Shown here piece by piece: positions 13,128 through 13,738 of a DNA stretch of 13,738 nt (positions are counted from its first letter, which is position 1; each line of letters opens with the position of its first letter). Origin of the DNA: JBFJVD01 sp041624375. Lineage in GTDB: Bacteria > Chloroflexota > Anaerolineae > Anaerolineales > E44-bin32. Made by a program: the position numbers and the translations under genes. The stretch lies in assembly GCA_041624375.1 (NCBI GenBank), contig JBFJVD010000049.1, positions 1-13,738 of the forward strand, read 5' to 3'. Under the pieces are notes generated by a model. That model did no database searches. It saw nothing but the letters and a program-made list of their open reading frames with translations, and was not told the DNA's origin.

Positions 13128-13192
13128 GAAAAGTATTCCTCCAGACCATCCGCCTGTTCCCCGGCCCGCCCCCCAAAGATCACCGCTTTCAT
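13115..13192 (-). CDS. Possible 25-residue ORF overlapping the small membrane protein start
   Basis: Reading from ATG 13192 on the minus strand gives MKAVIFGGRAG followed by EQADGLEEYFSCRS and TAA at 13115-13117. A strong SD, GGAGGGG (13197-13203), lies 4 bases upstream. The frame overlaps the following gene by 13 bases, out of frame, as in translational coupling or a leader peptide. The peptide resembles nothing known to me; it could be the truncated start of a Rossmann-type protein. Confidence 0.3.
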   Translation of the reverse strand: MKAVIFGGRAGEQADGLEEYFSCRS

Positions 13193-13207
13193 AACGCCCC
13201 TCCGATC

Positions 13208-13227
13208 AGCAGCCCGGGTTCGCTGCT
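13208..13227 (-). terminator. Short hairpin between the TolB-like gene and the small ORFs
   Basis: AGCAGC (13208-13213) pairs with GCTGCT (13222-13227) around an 8-nt loop, about 100 bp past the end of the minus-strand TolB-like gene. Six base pairs and no U-tract make a terminator doubtful. Nothing else is recognised in 13193-13329. Confidence 0.2.
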
Positions 13228-13329
13228 GCTGCACAACATCAGGCACAGCCCTGCCGGCGCGTCCGCTGGAGGTATCGGGGGAGGGCGGGCAGCACGGAAG
13301 CCGGCTGCACATGGTTCCCACCGTCAGGA

Positions 13330-13738
13330 TCAGGGCTGCGCCGAGGCAATGAGCGTGTCACCTCCACCCACGGTATACAGGTACAGTTCAAGATCCGAAG
13401 CTGCCGGTTTGGCGACGAAGCGACCTTCATCCAGCCAGGTAATGTCGTCGAGGCGAATGTCAAGGGGCACCGGCTCCTGATCCACCTGACCAAGAAACAC
13501 CTGCCACTGATCTTCCAAAATTACGGCGAAGAGGAAGTAGTGGGAATCGGGCCCCCAATGGATCAACCGGGCTTCATTGCCGCTCGCGTAAAGCACCTCT
13601 GCCCCGCTGGCGAGGTCGACCACGTAGATCTCCCGGTCTTCACTCTCGCGGAGCGCCCGTACATAGCCCAGGCGGTCCATATCCGGCGACAACATGGCCG
13701 AGGGGTAGAAGCCTCGCAGTGCTTGCGTCCTGGCGAGG
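13330..13738 (-). CDS. TolB-like beta-propeller (PD40/WD40-like) protein, C-terminal fragment
   Basis: The minus-strand frame is open from the right edge to TGA at 13330-13332 and gives the last 136 residues; the start is outside the window, so the internal ATG at 13695 is not taken as the start. Repeating blades are visible: FYPSAMLSPDMDRLGYVRA, EIYVVDLASGAEVLY, LIHWGPDSHYFLFAV, and DITWLDEGRFVAKP with ELYLYTVGGGDTLI. The 'SPD--LGYVR' and 'IYVVDLASG' pattern is that of PD40/TolB-type propellers. Such proteins are often extracytoplasmic scaffolds in lipoproteins or peptidases, so the missing N-terminal part could change the name. Function unknown. Confidence 0.75.
   Translation of the reverse strand, partial: LARTQALRGFYPSAMLSPDMDRLGYVRALRESEDREIYVVDLASGAEVLYASGNEARLIHWGPDSHYFLFAVILEDQWQVFLGQVDQEPVPLDIRLDDITWLDEGRFVAKPAASDLELYLYTVGGGDTLIASAQP

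Overview
The window is GC-rich bacterial chromosome with short intergenic gaps and good Shine-Dalgarno (SD) sites. No rRNA, tRNA, CRISPR array, transposase or phage gene was seen. Several features suggest a free-living Chloroflexota-type bacterium, perhaps Anaerolineae: two likely F420-dependent enzymes, P/A/T-rich lipoprotein linkers, a small membrane protein ahead of an OmpR/HisKA pair whose kinase begins with a W/P-rich tail, and tandem ClbS/DfsB domains. This placement rests on gene content only; there is no phylogenetic marker here.

Layout. 1-1052: the 3' end of an LLM-class flavin/F420 oxidoreductase converges on a YceI-domain lipoprotein, with a heptad-repeat inverted structure between them. 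1347-2174: a membrane-anchored dienelactone hydrolase. 2320-4684: a three-gene signalling unit (small membrane protein, OmpR-type regulator, histidine kinase), with an 11-bp-spaced direct repeat upstream and a perfect 14-bp hairpin after the first gene. 4979-6774: an ABC-2 type exporter whose ATPase and permease genes overlap by ATGA. 6904-8060: a glutaredoxin-like protein with a CAMV site and a chloramphenicol-phosphotransferase-like kinase with its own promoter-like sequence. 8129-8406: a CBU_0592-type membrane protein gene broken by one frameshift and one TAG. 8479-9036: a redoxin lipoprotein gene with an in-frame TGA. 9263-12915: a lipoprotein, two unassigned membrane proteins, a Ddn-like deazaflavin oxidoreductase, a tandem ClbS/DfsB protein and a cupin. 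12942-13738 (minus strand): a tiny membrane protein, a possible 25-residue ORF, and the 3' end of a TolB-like beta-propeller gene.

The most notable item is 8479-9036. The TGA at 8680-8682 falls where a redoxin has its catalytic cysteine, giving Sec-Pro-Pro-Cys. The reading frame continues as a normal redoxin for another 117 residues, and a hairpin with a G-U apical loop follows the TGA at a bacterial-SECIS-like distance. I read this as one selenoprotein gene that routine gene calling would split in two.

Functional links: the redoxin, the glutaredoxin-like protein, the F420-type enzymes and perhaps the YceI lipoprotein point to redox and envelope-stress handling. The two-component unit and the adjacent exporter may form a sensing and efflux module, but there is no direct evidence that the regulator controls the exporter.
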